40,595 nt of DNA, from assembly GCA_046726275.1 (NCBI GenBank), contig JBKPAF010000065.1, positions 1-40,595 of the forward strand, read 5' to 3'. Both the position numbers and the translations under genes were made by a program. This document shows, one piece after another, positions 40,265 to 40,595 of the stretch (positions within the stretch are counted from its first letter, which is position 1; each line of letters starts with the position of its first letter). This stretch comes from DASXTW01 sp046726275. Lineage in GTDB: Bacteria > Actinomycetota > UBA4738. The notes beneath the pieces were generated by a model, which saw only the letters and a list, made by a program, of their open reading frames with translations, did no database searches and was not told the origin of the DNA.

Positions 40265-40298
40265 GTCAGGCTGGGGCTACGCTCGGCCCCCAGACCCC
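40265..40298. repeat. 34-bp shortened hairpin repeat element, copy B
   Basis: Directly follows copy A, with the same ends (GTCAGGCTGGGG and CCCCCAGACCCC) but about 20 bp of the loop and stem missing. CTGGGG (40271-40276) pairs with CCCCAG (40288-40293). Looks like an internal-deletion copy. Confidence 0.65.
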
Positions 40299-40301
40299 TA
40301 G

Positions 40302-40592
40302 TCACATCCCCAGGCTGGCCTCTCGGTTGGCTTCCTTGAGGGCCCGGAGGAACTGATCCCGATCCCGCCTGAACTCGGCCACCTCGTCCGAGACCTGCCG
40401 GGCCACCTCGTCGATGGCGACGAAGAAGGCCATCTGGCCCTGGCGCAAGGCATCCAGCACCTCTCCCTCTCGCCGAACCACCTTGAAGATCGACTTGCCG
40501 TCCGTGACGAGCTTCACCTCGGACAGATGCTCGTCCAGCCCGGCCGTCTTGTTCAGGTACTCCCATGCCCTCCGAACACGCTGCAACGACAT
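40302..40592 (-). CDS. unknown small charged protein (possibly truncated at the window edge)
   Basis: A 96-residue cytoplasmic protein that I do not recognise. The first half looks alpha/beta with NKTAGLDEHLSEVKLVTDGK, the second half is helical and rich in Arg, Glu and Asp (AIDEVARQVSDEVAEFRRDR) and likely coiled coil. The ATG at 40592 is 3 bases from the window edge, and the frame is still open there, so the true start may lie outside. It converges on tgpA with the hairpin elements between. Confidence 0.6.
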   Translation of the reverse strand: MSLQRVRRAWEYLNKTAGLDEHLSEVKLVTDGKSIFKVVRREGEVLDALRQGQMAFFVAIDEVARQVSDEVAEFRRDRDQFLRALKEANREASLGM

Positions 40593-40595
40593 CCC

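Overview
The window is one continuous piece of high-GC chromosome. Its content and gene order point to an actinomycetote (Actinobacteria in the broad sense). The order mraZ to divIVA, then ileS, a TraR/DksA-type protein, lspA, rluD and dnaE is the one familiar from actinobacteria. ftsA is absent, while sepF, yggT and divIVA follow ftsZ, and MurE has the DNPR signature of enzymes that add meso-diaminopimelate. I cannot name the genus or class. Nothing looks like a plasmid, phage or integrated island, and I saw no tRNA, rRNA, CRISPR array or insertion sequence.

Left part (1-11,182). Three minus-strand genes encode a branched-chain amino-acid type ABC importer: a lipoprotein binding protein (livK), a permease (livH) and a second permease (livM, cut by the window edge). 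A strong hairpin lies between livK and livH. Next come a lone anti-sigma-like ATPase (+), dnaE (-), a RecB/Cas4-type PD-(D/E)XK nuclease with an iron-sulfur cysteine set (+), and a minus-strand group of a TraR/DksA-type zinc protein, lspA and rluD.

Middle (11,183-20,661). A T-box riboswitch with an ATC (Ile) specifier controls a long, type-2-like isoleucyl-tRNA synthetase. It converges, one base apart, on divIVA. divIVA is the last of the minus-strand series ftsZ, pgeF, yggS, sepF, yggT, divIVA. ftsZ has its own two candidate promoters. A small DUF1918 gene on the opposite strand separates ftsZ from ftsQ.

Right part (19,936-34,715). This is the classical division and cell-wall (dcw) operon, read right to left: mraZ, a previously unlisted 38-residue single-span membrane microprotein, rsmH, ftsL, ftsI, murE, murF, mraY, murD, ftsW, murG, murC, murB, ftsQ. 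It starts from a clear TTGACG-N17-CATAAA promoter that overlaps four MraZ-type boxes with 10-nt spacing. Most junctions are 4-nt stop/start overlaps or slightly longer overlaps, and many starts are GTG or TTG, so translation of the operon is probably strongly coupled. The gene products make lipid II (MurE, F, D, C, B, MraY, MurG), build the septal synthase (FtsW with FtsI, FtsQ, FtsL) and set up the Z ring (FtsZ, SepF, DivIVA).

Right end (34,813-40,595). An HNH nuclease gene (-) is divergent from a MoxR ATPase / DUF58 / TgpA-type transglutaminase operon (+). The last gene is a small unknown ORF (-) at the window edge.

The most unusual items are: the 38-aa membrane microprotein coupled to rsmH; a perfect 44-bp tandem duplication that forms two hairpins inside the dcw operon, with relatives of the same hairpin family after the transglutaminase gene; and a shared TTACA-N4-TGTAA palindrome upstream of both nuclease genes of the window. 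All are inferences from sequence reading only; no searches or folding programs were run.
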